A stretch of 64,000 nucleotides of DNA from Stenotrophomonas maltophilia. GTDB taxonomy: Bacteria > Pseudomonadota > Gammaproteobacteria > Xanthomonadales > Xanthomonadaceae. The stretch is taken from the NCBI RefSeq assembly GCF_004920835.1, contig NZ_QFHO01000019.1:20143-84142 (forward strand), in the 5' to 3' direction. The translations under genes were made by a program, and so were the position numbers. The notes below the pieces were generated by a model that worked only from the letters and a program-made list of their open reading frames with translations, ran no database searches and had not been told where the DNA came from. Below, one piece after another: positions 44,442-52,849 of this stretch. The number at the start of each line of letters is the position of its first letter. Position 1 is the first letter of the stretch.

Positions 44442-44978
44442 TCAGTCCTTCCCGCGTGCCATCGCCTGGAACACGCCATCCCGCCGCACCCACAGGTGGA
44501 ACAGCGCTGCACCCACATGCATCAGCACCGTGGCGAACAACACATACGCCAGAAGGCTGTGCGCATTGCGCAACGCGGCGTACAACGCCGGGGTATGCGG
44601 CACGATCGGCGGCAGGTGCAGGCCACCCCACAGCACGATCGGGTAACCGCCGGCCGACAGCATCGCCCAGCCGATCAGTGGCATCGCCAGCATCAGCGCA
44701 TACAGCATCCAGTGCGAGGCCTTGGCCGCCATCGCCTGCCATACGGGAAGATCCGCCGGCAACGGCGGTGGGCGATGGCGCAGCCGGTTGTACAGGCGGA
44801 GCAGCACCAGTACGCCGATGGCGATGCCCAACGGGCGGTGCAGGTCGATCAGCACCGGCCGCAGGTGCAGCGAGGCGACCATGGTCACGCCAATGAACAG
44901 CATGGCGATGATCATCAATGCCATCGCCCAGTGCAGCACCCGTGCCAGCAGGTTGAAGTGGCCGTTGCCGGTGCTCAT
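44442..44978 (-). CDS. Cytochrome b561-family protein
   Basis: A 178-residue four-helix di-haem b protein of the inner membrane. Candidate haem-ligand histidines are His16 (LLARVLHWAMA), His47 (LIDLHRPLG), and the pair in NAHSLLAYVLFATVLMHVGAALFH. It likely moves electrons from ubiquinol to a periplasmic partner. Its start overlaps the stop of the membrane-anchored catalase gene by ATGA (44975-44978), so that protein is the obvious partner. Confidence 0.9.
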   Translation of the reverse strand: MSTGNGHFNLLARVLHWAMALMIIAMLFIGVTMVASLHLRPVLIDLHRPLGIAIGVLVLLRLYNRLRHRPPPLPADLPVWQAMAAKASHWMLYALMLAMPLIGWAMLSAGGYPIVLWGGLHLPPIVPHTPALYAALRNAHSLLAYVLFATVLMHVGAALFHLWVRRDGVFQAMARGKD

Positions 44979-46078
44979 CGTGCGGCCTCCTTCGGTTGTT
45001 CGACGTTGCCGCTGGCGCGCTCGCGTTCGCGTCGGTTGAAGGATTGCGAGTACACGGCCGAGCGGGCGGCCAGGATCGGATCGTCACTGCCACGCACGCC
45101 ACTGGGCAGGATCAGTGGATCGAAGTTGATCTGTCCGCAGGCGCCTTCTTCCTGCGACTGCAGGCGGTCCAGGCTAAGTACGCCGGCCACCACCTGTTCA
45201 CGCGACTCGGGCCACGGCACCGACGGATCATCGATGGCATCGCCGGGTTCGGCGGTGGTGACGACGAGGTTCCAGCGCACCGGGCCACTGGCCAGGCGCT
45301 GCTGCAGTTCCTGGCTGAGGAAGTCGACGCTGGCCTGCTTGCGCGTGTCCGCATCCATCTCCACCACCGGCGCCTGCGGCTGCCAGCGCCAGCGCACCGC
45401 GCGCTTCTGGCCCTGCACATTGGTGAACCAGAAGCTGTTGACGCTGTTGAAGGTGGTGTTGGCCCAGCTGCTGGTCCACGGCGCTGTCTTGGCCCATTGC
45501 TGGAACGCCTGCGCACTCGGGTACTTCGCCAGCACCGCGGCCATCTTCTGCGGGTCGGGCTTGCCGGTGGTGGGGTCGGGGATGGAGGCGCGCGTCTGCT
45601 CGTAGAACGCCTCGGCGTTGGGTACGGCGAAGAACGGGAAGCTGTTCATCGCCATCCGCCATTCCTGGCCGTCGTCGCTGACCATCTGCACAGCGAGGCT
45701 GCGCACGCGTGCGGTGTTGTCCGCGCCGTAGGGGTCGCCACCGCCGATCGACAGGCGGCCCATCACGGGTACCTTCTGCTGTGAAAACACCCGTGCGCTG
45801 GACAGCGTCGGCGCCTGCGCACTGGGCTCGAACCAGCCGCTCACGCAGATGCCCTTGCTGTGCGCACGGCGGAAGCCGGGATGGGCCGGGCCGGTAGCTT
45901 CGATGGTGTCGGTGAAGCGCTGCGCGGTCAGGCGGTTGCCAACCCAGCCGGCCAACCAGGCGAAGGTCAACGCGACCGCCCCCAGAATCAACGCGATCAG
46001 TGCGATCCAGAGCAGCGGCGAGTGCTTGCGCGGTGCGCCCGGTGTCTGGCCGGCGCGGGTGTAGCGGAAGAGCGACAT
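44975..46078 (-). CDS. Membrane-anchored catalase-family peroxidase
   Basis: A 367-residue SrpA-like catalase relative, shorter than true catalases (~480). One N-terminal anchor helix (LLWIALIALILGAVALTFAWLAGW, about 22-45) should place the haem domain in the periplasm. The distal histidine is His73 (RRAHSKGICVSG), MNSFPFFAVPNAEAFYEQ is a conserved catalase-related block, and AARSAVYSQSFNRRE near the C-terminus holds the proximal haem tyrosine (about Tyr343). An AGGA site precedes ATG 46078. It is coupled to cytochrome b561, pointing to quinol-driven peroxide reduction; I infer that role. Confidence 0.9.
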   Translation of the reverse strand: MSLFRYTRAGQTPGAPRKHSPLLWIALIALILGAVALTFAWLAGWVGNRLTAQRFTDTIEATGPAHPGFRRAHSKGICVSGWFEPSAQAPTLSSARVFSQQKVPVMGRLSIGGGDPYGADNTARVRSLAVQMVSDDGQEWRMAMNSFPFFAVPNAEAFYEQTRASIPDPTTGKPDPQKMAAVLAKYPSAQAFQQWAKTAPWTSSWANTTFNSVNSFWFTNVQGQKRAVRWRWQPQAPVVEMDADTRKQASVDFLSQELQQRLASGPVRWNLVVTTAEPGDAIDDPSVPWPESREQVVAGVLSLDRLQSQEEGACGQINFDPLILPSGVRGSDDPILAARSAVYSQSFNRRERERASGNVEQPKEAAR

Positions 46079-46221
46079 GGTCGGTGTCCTGCCTTCACGG
46101 AGCGTGTGGGTGGTCGACCCACACATCCTCGCAGAACCCGGCCGGGGCCGGAATTCAATTTTTCGTCAGATTTACCCGCTGCATCAGGGCAGGTTGCGCC
46201 GGGCCATGCCCGGCGCCTCCA

Positions 46222-47589
46222 TCAGGCGTAACGCGCCTTCAGCATCGCCCACGCCGAGCGCAGCGCCAGTGCTTCACCACCGGCCGGCCGGCCCGGGCGT
46301 TCGCCGTCGTTCCAGGCGTACACGTCCAGATGCGCCCAGCGCTGGCCGTCTTCCAGGAAGCGTTCCAGGTACAGCGCAGCGGTGACCGAGCCGGCCATGC
46401 GCGAACCGGCGTTGGCCAGGTCGGCGATACCGCTGCTCAGATAGCGCAGGTACGGGCGCCACAAAGGCATGCGCCAGACCGGGTCGCGGGTGGCGTCACC
46501 GGCCTGCAGCCATTGCTGAGCGACCGCGTCGTCATTGCTGAACAGTGCCGGCAGGTCGGGGCCGAGCGCGATGCGTGCAGCGCCGGTAAGGGTGGCGAAG
46601 TCCAGTACCAGGTCCGGCTTCTGTTCGCTGGCGAAGGTCAGCGCATCACACAGGATCACGCGGCCTTCTGCGTCGGTGTTGTCGATCTCCACGCTCAGGC
46701 CCTTGCGGGTGGCGATCACTTCGCCCGGGCGGAACGCATCCGGGCCGATCGCATTCTCCACCGCCGGCACCAGCAGGGTCAGGTGCACCGGAAGCCCGCG
46801 AGCCATGACCAGGCCGGCCAGGGCCAGTGCGTGTGCAGCACCGCCCATGTCCTTCTTCATGTTGCGCATGCCGTCGGCCGGCTTGATGTCCAGGCCGCCG
46901 GTATCGAAGCACACACCCTTGCCGACCAGCACCAGTGCAGGATCGGTTTCCTTGCCCCAGCGCAGCACCACCAGGCGCGGCGCGCGGTGCGAGGCGCGGC
47001 CGACGGCATGGATGGCCGGGAAGTTCTGCTTCAGCAGTTCATCGCCGGTGATCGCCTCGACCTGGGCGCCATGTGCCTGAGCCAGGGTGCGCGCTGCGTC
47101 TTCCAGCTGCTGCGGGCCCATGTCTTCGGTCGGGGTGTTGACCCAGTCACGCACGCGCAGGCTGGCGGCGATCAGATCGGCCACTTCACCGGAAGGTGCA
47201 GCCACCAGCTGAGCCGGGGCGCGGTTACGCTTGCGGTAGCGGTCGAAGCGATAGCTGCCCAGGCCCCAGCCCAGCTGCAGCAGTGCCTGCTCCTCGGCCG
47301 GCAGTTCAGTCGCCAGCTGCCACACGCTGCCTTCCGGCAGGGCGTGCGGGGCATGCGCATAGCTGTAGGCATCGGCGCGGTCACCAACGCCGATCACCGC
47401 ACCGGCCAGGCCGTCGGCACCCGGCAGCAGGGCCACGCTGTGTGCGCCGGCATTGAAGCCCTGCGATGCCAGCCAGGCCTGGATAGCGGCTGGCTGGCCG
47501 TCCTTCCATGCCGCGAACTGCTCGCGGCCCAGCACATGCAGTGGCAGTGCTGCGGCGGTTTCGGCGGTGAAACCAGTGATCTCGCTCAT
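46222..47589 (-). CDS. Leucyl aminopeptidase family protein (M17)
   Basis: A cytosolic di-zinc aminopeptidase of 455 residues. The M17 core is plain: LVGKGVCFDTGGLDIKPADGMRNMKKDMGGAA (metal lysine/aspartates) and the signature NTDAEGRVILCDAL near residue 300. The N-terminal domain is short and divergent compared with PepA, closer to the PepB-like branch. It probably hydrolyses N-terminal residues of peptides. A HAD hydrolase gene ends three bases before its start and is likely co-transcribed. Confidence 0.93.
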   Translation of the reverse strand: MSEITGFTAETAAALPLHVLGREQFAAWKDGQPAAIQAWLASQGFNAGAHSVALLPGADGLAGAVIGVGDRADAYSYAHAPHALPEGSVWQLATELPAEEQALLQLGWGLGSYRFDRYRKRNRAPAQLVAAPSGEVADLIAASLRVRDWVNTPTEDMGPQQLEDAARTLAQAHGAQVEAITGDELLKQNFPAIHAVGRASHRAPRLVVLRWGKETDPALVLVGKGVCFDTGGLDIKPADGMRNMKKDMGGAAHALALAGLVMARGLPVHLTLLVPAVENAIGPDAFRPGEVIATRKGLSVEIDNTDAEGRVILCDALTFASEQKPDLVLDFATLTGAARIALGPDLPALFSNDDAVAQQWLQAGDATRDPVWRMPLWRPYLRYLSSGIADLANAGSRMAGSVTAALYLERFLEDGQRWAHLDVYAWNDGERPGRPAGGEALALRSAWAMLKARYA

Positions 47590-47592
47590 GCG

Positions 47593-48312
47593 TCAGGTAC
47601 TCCGGGGTGCGGCGGCATCGAGGTTGTCATCCAACCAGTCGGCCAGGCCGGTGAGGGTGTCGAACTGCAGGTCCGGCTGCAGTTGCGGATGGGTCCAGGT
47701 GGCGGCTTCGCGGTTGATCCAGCAGCCGCGCAGGCCGGCGGCGATCGCCCCGGCCACGTCCATCTCGGCGTGGTCGCCGACATGCAGCACCTGTGCCGGC
47801 GCCACACCCAGGCGGGTGCAGGCGGCGTGGAAGATGCTCGCTTCGGGCTTGGCCGCGCCGTGTTCGCGCGCACCCAGCTGGAAGGCGAAATGATGGGCCA
47901 GGCCGATCCGCTCCAGATCGGCATTGCCGTTGCTCAGCGCTGCGACCGGTACCCGCGCGGCAATCCGCGCCAGTGCATCGATCGCATCGGGATAGCACTC
48001 GACCTGGTTGCGCGCGGCGTAGAACGCCTCGTAGGCCGGTTCGAGCAATTCCAGGCTGGCACCGCTGTTCTGCAGGGCCTCCTGCAGCGTCAGCCGGCGC
48101 AGCGCGCTCAGGTCATGGTGAAGGTGTGGATTGTCTCGGAACGAGCGCTCGCGCAGTTCTCGCATCGCCGCCAGCGGATACATCTCGGCAGTGGCGGGGC
48201 TGTGTTCACGCATCCACTCGTGCAGGACCAGGTCGATGCGGGCGCCGATCGGGGCGAACGGCCAGAGCGTGTCGTCGAGGTCGAGGGTGATGGCTTGGAC
48301 AGGGAAATTCAC
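47593..48312 (-). CDS. HAD-superfamily hydrolase (YigB-like)
   Basis: A 239-residue HAD phosphatase with motif I ITLDLDDTLWPF (nucleophile Asp at about 11), motif II VPVAALSNGNAD, motif III Lys in AAKPEASIF and motif IV HVGDHAEMDVAGA. The DLDDTLW form and helical cap resemble YigB/YjjG phosphatases, some of which act on flavin precursors or nucleotides; the substrate is not decidable here. It is followed by the M17 peptidase after three bases. Confidence 0.9.
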   Translation of the reverse strand: MNFPVQAITLDLDDTLWPFAPIGARIDLVLHEWMREHSPATAEMYPLAAMRELRERSFRDNPHLHHDLSALRRLTLQEALQNSGASLELLEPAYEAFYAARNQVECYPDAIDALARIAARVPVAALSNGNADLERIGLAHHFAFQLGAREHGAAKPEASIFHAACTRLGVAPAQVLHVGDHAEMDVAGAIAAGLRGCWINREAATWTHPQLQPDLQFDTLTGLADWLDDNLDAAAPRST

Positions 48313-48343
48313 CCTGCCATTCTACCCCCGCCAGCGCGGGCTT

Positions 48344-49453
48344 TCATTCCAGCAGGCGCGCCCATCCCTGCATGCCGTCCAGCCGTGCCAGCACCAGCTT
48401 GATGCAGACCAGCAGCGGTACTGCCAGCAGCAGGCCGATCATGCCCCAGGCCCAGCCGAACAGCATCAGCGCCAGGATCAGTACCAGCGGCGACAGCTTC
48501 ATGCGCCGCCCCAGCACGATCGGGGTCACCATCTGTCCTTCCAGGGTGTGCAGGCCCAGGTAGGCGGCTGCGGGCAGCAGGGCCTGCAGCGGGTCGCGGA
48601 ACTCGACGAAGCCCATCAGCAGCATCAGTGCCACGCCGATCAAGGGGCCTACATACGGTGCGAAATTCAGCAGGGCGGCCACCGTGCCCCACAGCAGCGC
48701 TTCCTGCAGGCTGATGCCCAGCAGCATCAGTACGCCGGCGAACACCAGTCCGACCAGGGTGTTGATCACGCTGATGGTCAGCACGTAGCGCGACACCTCG
48801 CGCTCGATCGACCGCAGGATGTCGCTGGTGAAGCGTTGCTGCTGGCGGTTCGGGAACAGGGCGATCGCCGCGCGCTGCAGGCTCTGCCCGTAGATCATGA
48901 AGAACAGGGTCAGCAACACCACTGCCAGCACCGAGGCGGCCAGACGCGGCGCACGGGTCAGCATGCGGTACGGGTCGTCCAGCTGGGTGCGGATCACCTG
49001 CACCTTGCGGTTGCTGTCGCCGCCAGCGACGCGTGCAAAGTTCTCCGCGGCCTGGTTGGCCTGCTGCACCGGCTTGGTCAGGTCCTGCACCTGGCGGGCC
49101 ACCTTGCGCAGCTGTTGCGGGGCTTCCTGCGCCCATTCCATCGCCGGGCCGATCAGCTGCACGGCCAGCGAACCGGTCACGCCGAGGCCGGCACCGAGGA
49201 TCAGCAGCGCGCCCAGCGCACGTGGGATCCACAACTTCTGCAGCAGGCGCAGGATCGGGTTGCCGACCAGCGCGAAGAACATCGCCAGCAGTACCGGCAG
49301 GATGATGTCCTGTGCGGCCCACAGCGTGTAGCTCACCGCCAGCGCGGCCAGCACCACCAGCGACATCGGCCCGCGCGGGCGCGATGGCGGCGGCAGTGGC
49401 GCCTCGGGCGCTTCCGGGCCAGCCGGTGACGGGGACAGGAGGGACTCGCTCAT
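48344..49453 (-). CDS. AI-2E family membrane transporter (PerM-like)
   Basis: A 369-residue protein with seven to eight predicted helices in the family's characteristic paired layout: two at the N-terminus (LVVLAALAVSYTLWAAQDIILPVLLAMFFALVGNPIL), a soluble middle (about 115-190), then a cluster including ISVINTLVGLVFAGVLMLLGI and FAPYVGPLIGVALMLLMGF. Members export varied compounds; one transports the autoinducer AI-2, another is a Na+/H+ antiporter. ATG 49453 is the first plausible start; it lacks a strong ribosome site. Confidence 0.87.
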   Translation of the reverse strand: MSESLLSPSPAGPEAPEAPLPPPSRPRGPMSLVVLAALAVSYTLWAAQDIILPVLLAMFFALVGNPILRLLQKLWIPRALGALLILGAGLGVTGSLAVQLIGPAMEWAQEAPQQLRKVARQVQDLTKPVQQANQAAENFARVAGGDSNRKVQVIRTQLDDPYRMLTRAPRLAASVLAVVLLTLFFMIYGQSLQRAAIALFPNRQQQRFTSDILRSIEREVSRYVLTISVINTLVGLVFAGVLMLLGISLQEALLWGTVAALLNFAPYVGPLIGVALMLLMGFVEFRDPLQALLPAAAYLGLHTLEGQMVTPIVLGRRMKLSPLVLILALMLFGWAWGMIGLLLAVPLLVCIKLVLARLDGMQGWARLLE

Positions 49454-49520
49454 CGACGCATCAACCGGAAAGGGGAGCGCATTATCCGCCGGCCGCGATC
49501 GGCGCGGCGGATCCCGTGAA

Positions 49521-49982
49521 TCAACGTTCGGACAGCTCGGTCGCCGCTTCGGCCGGACGCGGTTCGCGCAGTTCCGGTTCCGGCGCTGCCTGCGGTTGTG
49601 GTGCTGGTGCCGGTCGTGTGCCCGCCGCTGATGCTGCCGCCTGTGCATGTTCGCTGGCATCGTCGGCTTCTTCAGCCGCATCGTCGGCGGTGGCTGCGGC
49701 CTGCGCTGCCATCGCCGTAGCGAATGCAGCCTGCGCGCTGGCGAACAGGTTCGACACCGACCCCACCATCTGCAGCCAGCGTGCGCCGTTGACCTTGCCC
49801 GGCACTTCCAGCTTGCCGGCGATGAAGCCACCGGCCAGGCCCACCACGACGATGCGCAGAGGCGACCAGCCCTGGCGCCAGACCTGGCTGAGCGTGCCCC
49901 AGTGGTCCTGGGTCTCGCCCATGCGCACGGTCACCACCTGTTCGCAGCGCTTTACCCGCCGCTGCAGCGCGCCGAATTTCAT
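49521..49982 (-). CDS. YqjK-position protein of unknown function, Ala-rich C-terminus
   Basis: A 153-residue protein. The N-terminus (KFGALQRRVKRCEQVVTVRMGETQDHWGTLSQVWRQGWSP) is basic and helical, followed by one hydrophobic stretch (LRIVVVGLAGGFIAGKLEVPG) and an acidic, Ala/Glu/Pro-rich tail. It is the third gene of a YqjD-YqjE-like set and overlaps the middle gene by four bases. I recognise no domain; position suggests membrane-associated stress function. Confidence 0.75.
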   Translation of the reverse strand: MKFGALQRRVKRCEQVVTVRMGETQDHWGTLSQVWRQGWSPLRIVVVGLAGGFIAGKLEVPGKVNGARWLQMVGSVSNLFASAQAAFATAMAAQAAATADDAAEEADDASEHAQAAASAAGTRPAPAPQPQAAPEPELREPRPAEAATELSER

Positions 49983-50449
49983 GGCTTGCCCTCCGGCAGC
50001 TGTACCCCGGCATCAGGGTCGTCCTCGCTGGGCTCATCGAACAGGCCCAGGCGCGACAACTGGCGCCGGGTGGCGTGCATGCCGGTGTGGTGGAAGAAGT
50101 AGGACACCCGCCAGATCGCATAGCCGGTAACGGCCAGGCTCAGCAGCGAGGTGATCAACAGGGCCTGCAGCCAGCTCAGGCCCCAGCTCTGCAGCAGGGC
50201 GATGAGCGTGGCGGCCATCAGCAGCCAGGCCGAGGCTCCAAACACGATCGCCACGCCGGCCCAGGCCAGCGCGCGACCGAATGCACTACGCGCCAGCGCG
50301 AAGTCGGCAGAGGCCAACCGGCGCAGGGAGCGTACCGTGTGCTTGGCAGAATCGGCGGCGGCACGACCGGCCGCGCCGACCTGGCGGATGCTCTCATCCA
50401 GCGGCGGGGTAGCCGCCGGATCAGGCGCTTGCGCGTTCTCTTCGCTCAC
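49979..50449 (-). CDS. YqjE/phage-holin-family-like membrane protein
   Basis: A 156-residue protein with two central membrane helices (GRALAWAGVAIVFGASAWLLMAATLIALLQSW and LQALLITSLLSLAVTGYAIWRVSYFF) and polar ends, the layout of the YqjE/actinobacterial holin-X family. In E. coli YqjE is made with YqjD in stationary phase; no holin function is implied. It begins eight bases after the YqjD-like gene and overlaps the next gene by ATGA. Confidence 0.8.
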   Translation of the reverse strand: MSEENAQAPDPAATPPLDESIRQVGAAGRAAADSAKHTVRSLRRLASADFALARSAFGRALAWAGVAIVFGASAWLLMAATLIALLQSWGLSWLQALLITSLLSLAVTGYAIWRVSYFFHHTGMHATRRQLSRLGLFDEPSEDDPDAGVQLPEGKP

Positions 50450-50457
50450 GCTGCGGC

Positions 50458-50823
50458 TTACTTGTCGCTGCTGCCGCGGGCCAGCTTGGCGATGATCCAG
50501 CCGGCTGCGAAGGCGACACCGAACGAAGCCAACGGACGTTCGCGGATCAGTTCAGCGGCGCTGTCGATCAGGTCCTTGCCCTTGTCCATCAGTGCGTCGA
50601 CCTGTTCCTTGGCCGCGGCTCCACCGAATTCGGCGGCGGCCAGGCCGGACAGCGCGCTGTCGGACAACTCTGCCTTGACGTTGGCCTTGCCGATGCGCAG
50701 TTCGTCGGTTGCTGCACCGGTTGCGCCCTTGATCGCACCGCCGGCAGCGCTGGCGGCCTGCTTCAGGTGGGAACCGGCTTCACCCAGGTGGTCCTTCAGG
50801 TTCTCGGTATTGGTGGGGCTCAT
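50458..50823 (-). CDS. ElaB/YqjD-like inner-membrane protein (DUF883)
   Basis: A 121-residue, mostly helical protein ending in RERPLASFGVAFAAGWIIAKLARGS, the C-terminal membrane anchor typical of ElaB/YqjD proteins that tie stationary-phase ribosomes to the membrane in E. coli. The rest is Ala/Gly/Lys-rich and amphipathic. CAGGAGT lies just before the ATG. First gene of a three-gene operon. Confidence 0.85.
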   Translation of the reverse strand: MSPTNTENLKDHLGEAGSHLKQAASAAGGAIKGATGAATDELRIGKANVKAELSDSALSGLAAAEFGGAAAKEQVDALMDKGKDLIDSAAELIRERPLASFGVAFAAGWIIAKLARGSSDK

Positions 50824-50924
50824 CGAATCACTCCTGTTGCGATGGGGGAACGGGGGACGGCGGCGCCGACCTGGACTGACAGCAATAGCATTGCCGGGGT
50901 ATAGGGGGTGTTACGGCTGGGCGA

Positions 50925-52358
50925 TCAGCGCATCACGAGCTGGCCCTGCTGCTGGCCATTGTTGCGCAGCACGCGCAGCACCAGGGTGGGGGGGCGCTGC
51001 TGGAAATTGGCGCGCCAGCTGGCCAGGTCGGCGAATTCACCTACCGTTGCATCAGTGATGATGTCGCCCTGCTGCAGCCCGTTGCTGGCGGCGCGGCTGC
51101 CGCGCTTGACCTCGCTGACCAGCACGCCGCCAGCGCCGGACTGGCGCAGCGATTCGGGCAGGTCGACGAAGGTGGCACCGCCCAGGCGCGGGTCCAGGCT
51201 GTCGCCGGTGACCGCGCGTGCCTGTTCCTTCAATATCGCCTTGATCTGCAGCGGCTTGCCTTCGCGACGCACGTCCAGCGTCAGCGGGCTGCCCACTGTG
51301 GCCAGGCCTTCCACGTTGTGCAGCGCCTCGGCGCTGTCCACGCGCTGCCCGTTGGCCGACACCACGACGTCGCCCGGTTTCAGGCCCGCAGCGGCCGCGG
51401 CCGATCCGGCCAGTACGCGCGTGACCAGTGCGCCACGGGTTTCGCCCAGGCCCAGGCCCTGCGCTATCTGTGCGGTCAGGTTCTGGCTCTCCACGCCCAG
51501 GGTGCCGCGCACCACTACGCCGTGCTTGACCAGCTGGTCGACCACGCTGCGCGCCAGGTTGGAGGGGATCGCCAGGCCCAGGCCGATGTTGCCGGCCATG
51601 CTGCCCTGCGGGTTGAAGCTGGCGGTATTGATGCCGACCAGCTGGCCCTGCAGGTCAACCAGTGCGCCACCGGAATTACCCGGGTTGATCGACGCATCGG
51701 TCTGGATGAAGTTCTGGTAGCCCAGCCCGCGGATGCCGCTGCGGCCCACCGCCGAGACGATGCCGGAGGTGACCGTCTGGCTGAAGCCGAACGGGTTGCC
51801 GATGGCCACCACGAAGTCGCCCACGCGCAACTGGTCGCTGTTGCCGAGCTTGATGTCGGTCAGGTTCTGCGCCGGGATACGGATCAGCGCGATGTCGGTA
51901 TCGCGGTCCGAGCCGAGGAACTCGGCCTTGACCGTGCGCCCGTCGGCCAGTGTCACCTGCACGTCATCGGCGTTGTCGATGACATGGTGGTTGGTCAGTA
52001 CCAGGCCTTCCTTGGCATCGATGATCACGCCCGAGCCGAGCGATTCATTGATGCGCTCCTGCGGAATGTCCGGGAACAGACGGCGGAAGAACGGGTCGTT
52101 GAAGAACGGGTTGCGCACCCGCACGACCTGCTTGGTATTGACGCTGACCACGGCCGGCATCGCTTTCTCCAGCATCGGTGCCAGTGACGGCACCGCCTGC
52201 CCGGCCACCGAAGCTGGCAGCGCGGCGGCGGTGGGCAGCACCGCCGGCAGCGGCGCTGCATCGGCTCGGTTGTCCAGGTGCGCATTGAGGCCGGTGGCAA
52301 CGAAGCCACCGAAGGCGGCGGCGATTGCGAGCGTGAGCAGGGTGGGAAGCGGTCGCAT
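50925..52358 (-). CDS. Do-family periplasmic serine protease (DegP/DegQ-like)
   Basis: A 477-residue protease-chaperone of envelope quality control. An N-terminal signal segment (LLTLAIAAAFGGFVATGL) is followed by a trypsin-like domain with His125 (LTNHHVIDNA), Asp155 (DRDTDIALIRI) and Ser229 (NPGNSGGALVD), then two PDZ domains (about 290-375 and 390-475; VLAGSAAAAAGLKPGDVVVSANG and GSRAASNGLQQGDIITDATVG). The LA loop carries FNDPFFRRLFPDIPQE, as in DegQ/DegS-type members. It is not next to the usual rpoE-mucAB genes. Confidence 0.94.
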   Translation of the reverse strand: MRPLPTLLTLAIAAAFGGFVATGLNAHLDNRADAAPLPAVLPTAAALPASVAGQAVPSLAPMLEKAMPAVVSVNTKQVVRVRNPFFNDPFFRRLFPDIPQERINESLGSGVIIDAKEGLVLTNHHVIDNADDVQVTLADGRTVKAEFLGSDRDTDIALIRIPAQNLTDIKLGNSDQLRVGDFVVAIGNPFGFSQTVTSGIVSAVGRSGIRGLGYQNFIQTDASINPGNSGGALVDLQGQLVGINTASFNPQGSMAGNIGLGLAIPSNLARSVVDQLVKHGVVVRGTLGVESQNLTAQIAQGLGLGETRGALVTRVLAGSAAAAAGLKPGDVVVSANGQRVDSAEALHNVEGLATVGSPLTLDVRREGKPLQIKAILKEQARAVTGDSLDPRLGGATFVDLPESLRQSGAGGVLVSEVKRGSRAASNGLQQGDIITDATVGEFADLASWRANFQQRPPTLVLRVLRNNGQQQGQLVMR

Positions 52359-52849
52359 GGGAGTCGGTTCGCTGGCGTGGGTGGGGGCCGTTTGGCTCTA
52401 CGGTAAAACAAGCTGAATGAGTGTGTCGCGATCTGGATAAATGCGCCATGAAAACGGAACGCCGGAAAGCGGGGCCACTGCCGCCCGCTTCGGGGTGGTG
52501 GCGTCATCAGTGGAGGTGCCTGGTGCGCGTTCGTGCGACATCGGATGCATTGCAGATACAGGCCGATACTTGCGCAGTTCGGCGCAACCGGGTGCCGCGA
52601 TGCGCCATAAAGCGCTCCTTCGCCTGCATTCGATCAAGCACGTGCAGCGAACGCCCGCCGCAGCCTCGCCAGCGCGGCTCAGTGCTGAAAAGAAGGGTTT
52701 TCCTGCACACATGTATCGCCGGCAAGGGTGGTGGGCTACACCATCAGCGTCGCAGCAGATGCGATTGCTGGCGCGTGCCCCGTTCCACGATCGTCAATGT
52801 CGGTATAGCATCGCCCCGTTTTGATACTTAAGGCCCCCAGGAGGGCAAC
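52359..52849. other. Divergent intergenic region without a supported gene
   Basis: 491 bases between the Do protease and the histone-like gene. Short frames exist but have no ribosome site or codon bias. GGTATAGCAT at about 52802 is a possible -10 for the histone-like gene. AGGAGG at 52839-52844 is its ribosome site. Confidence 0.5.

Noticed and set aside
46000..48402. 800-codon + strand frame opposite the M17 peptidase and HAD gene
   Set aside because: Spans two recognised minus-strand genes and their three-base junction; an antisense artefact.
52421..52831. Two overlapping + strand frames (about 130 codons) before the histone-like gene
   Set aside because: No ribosome site, irregular codon use, and no recognisable protein features.
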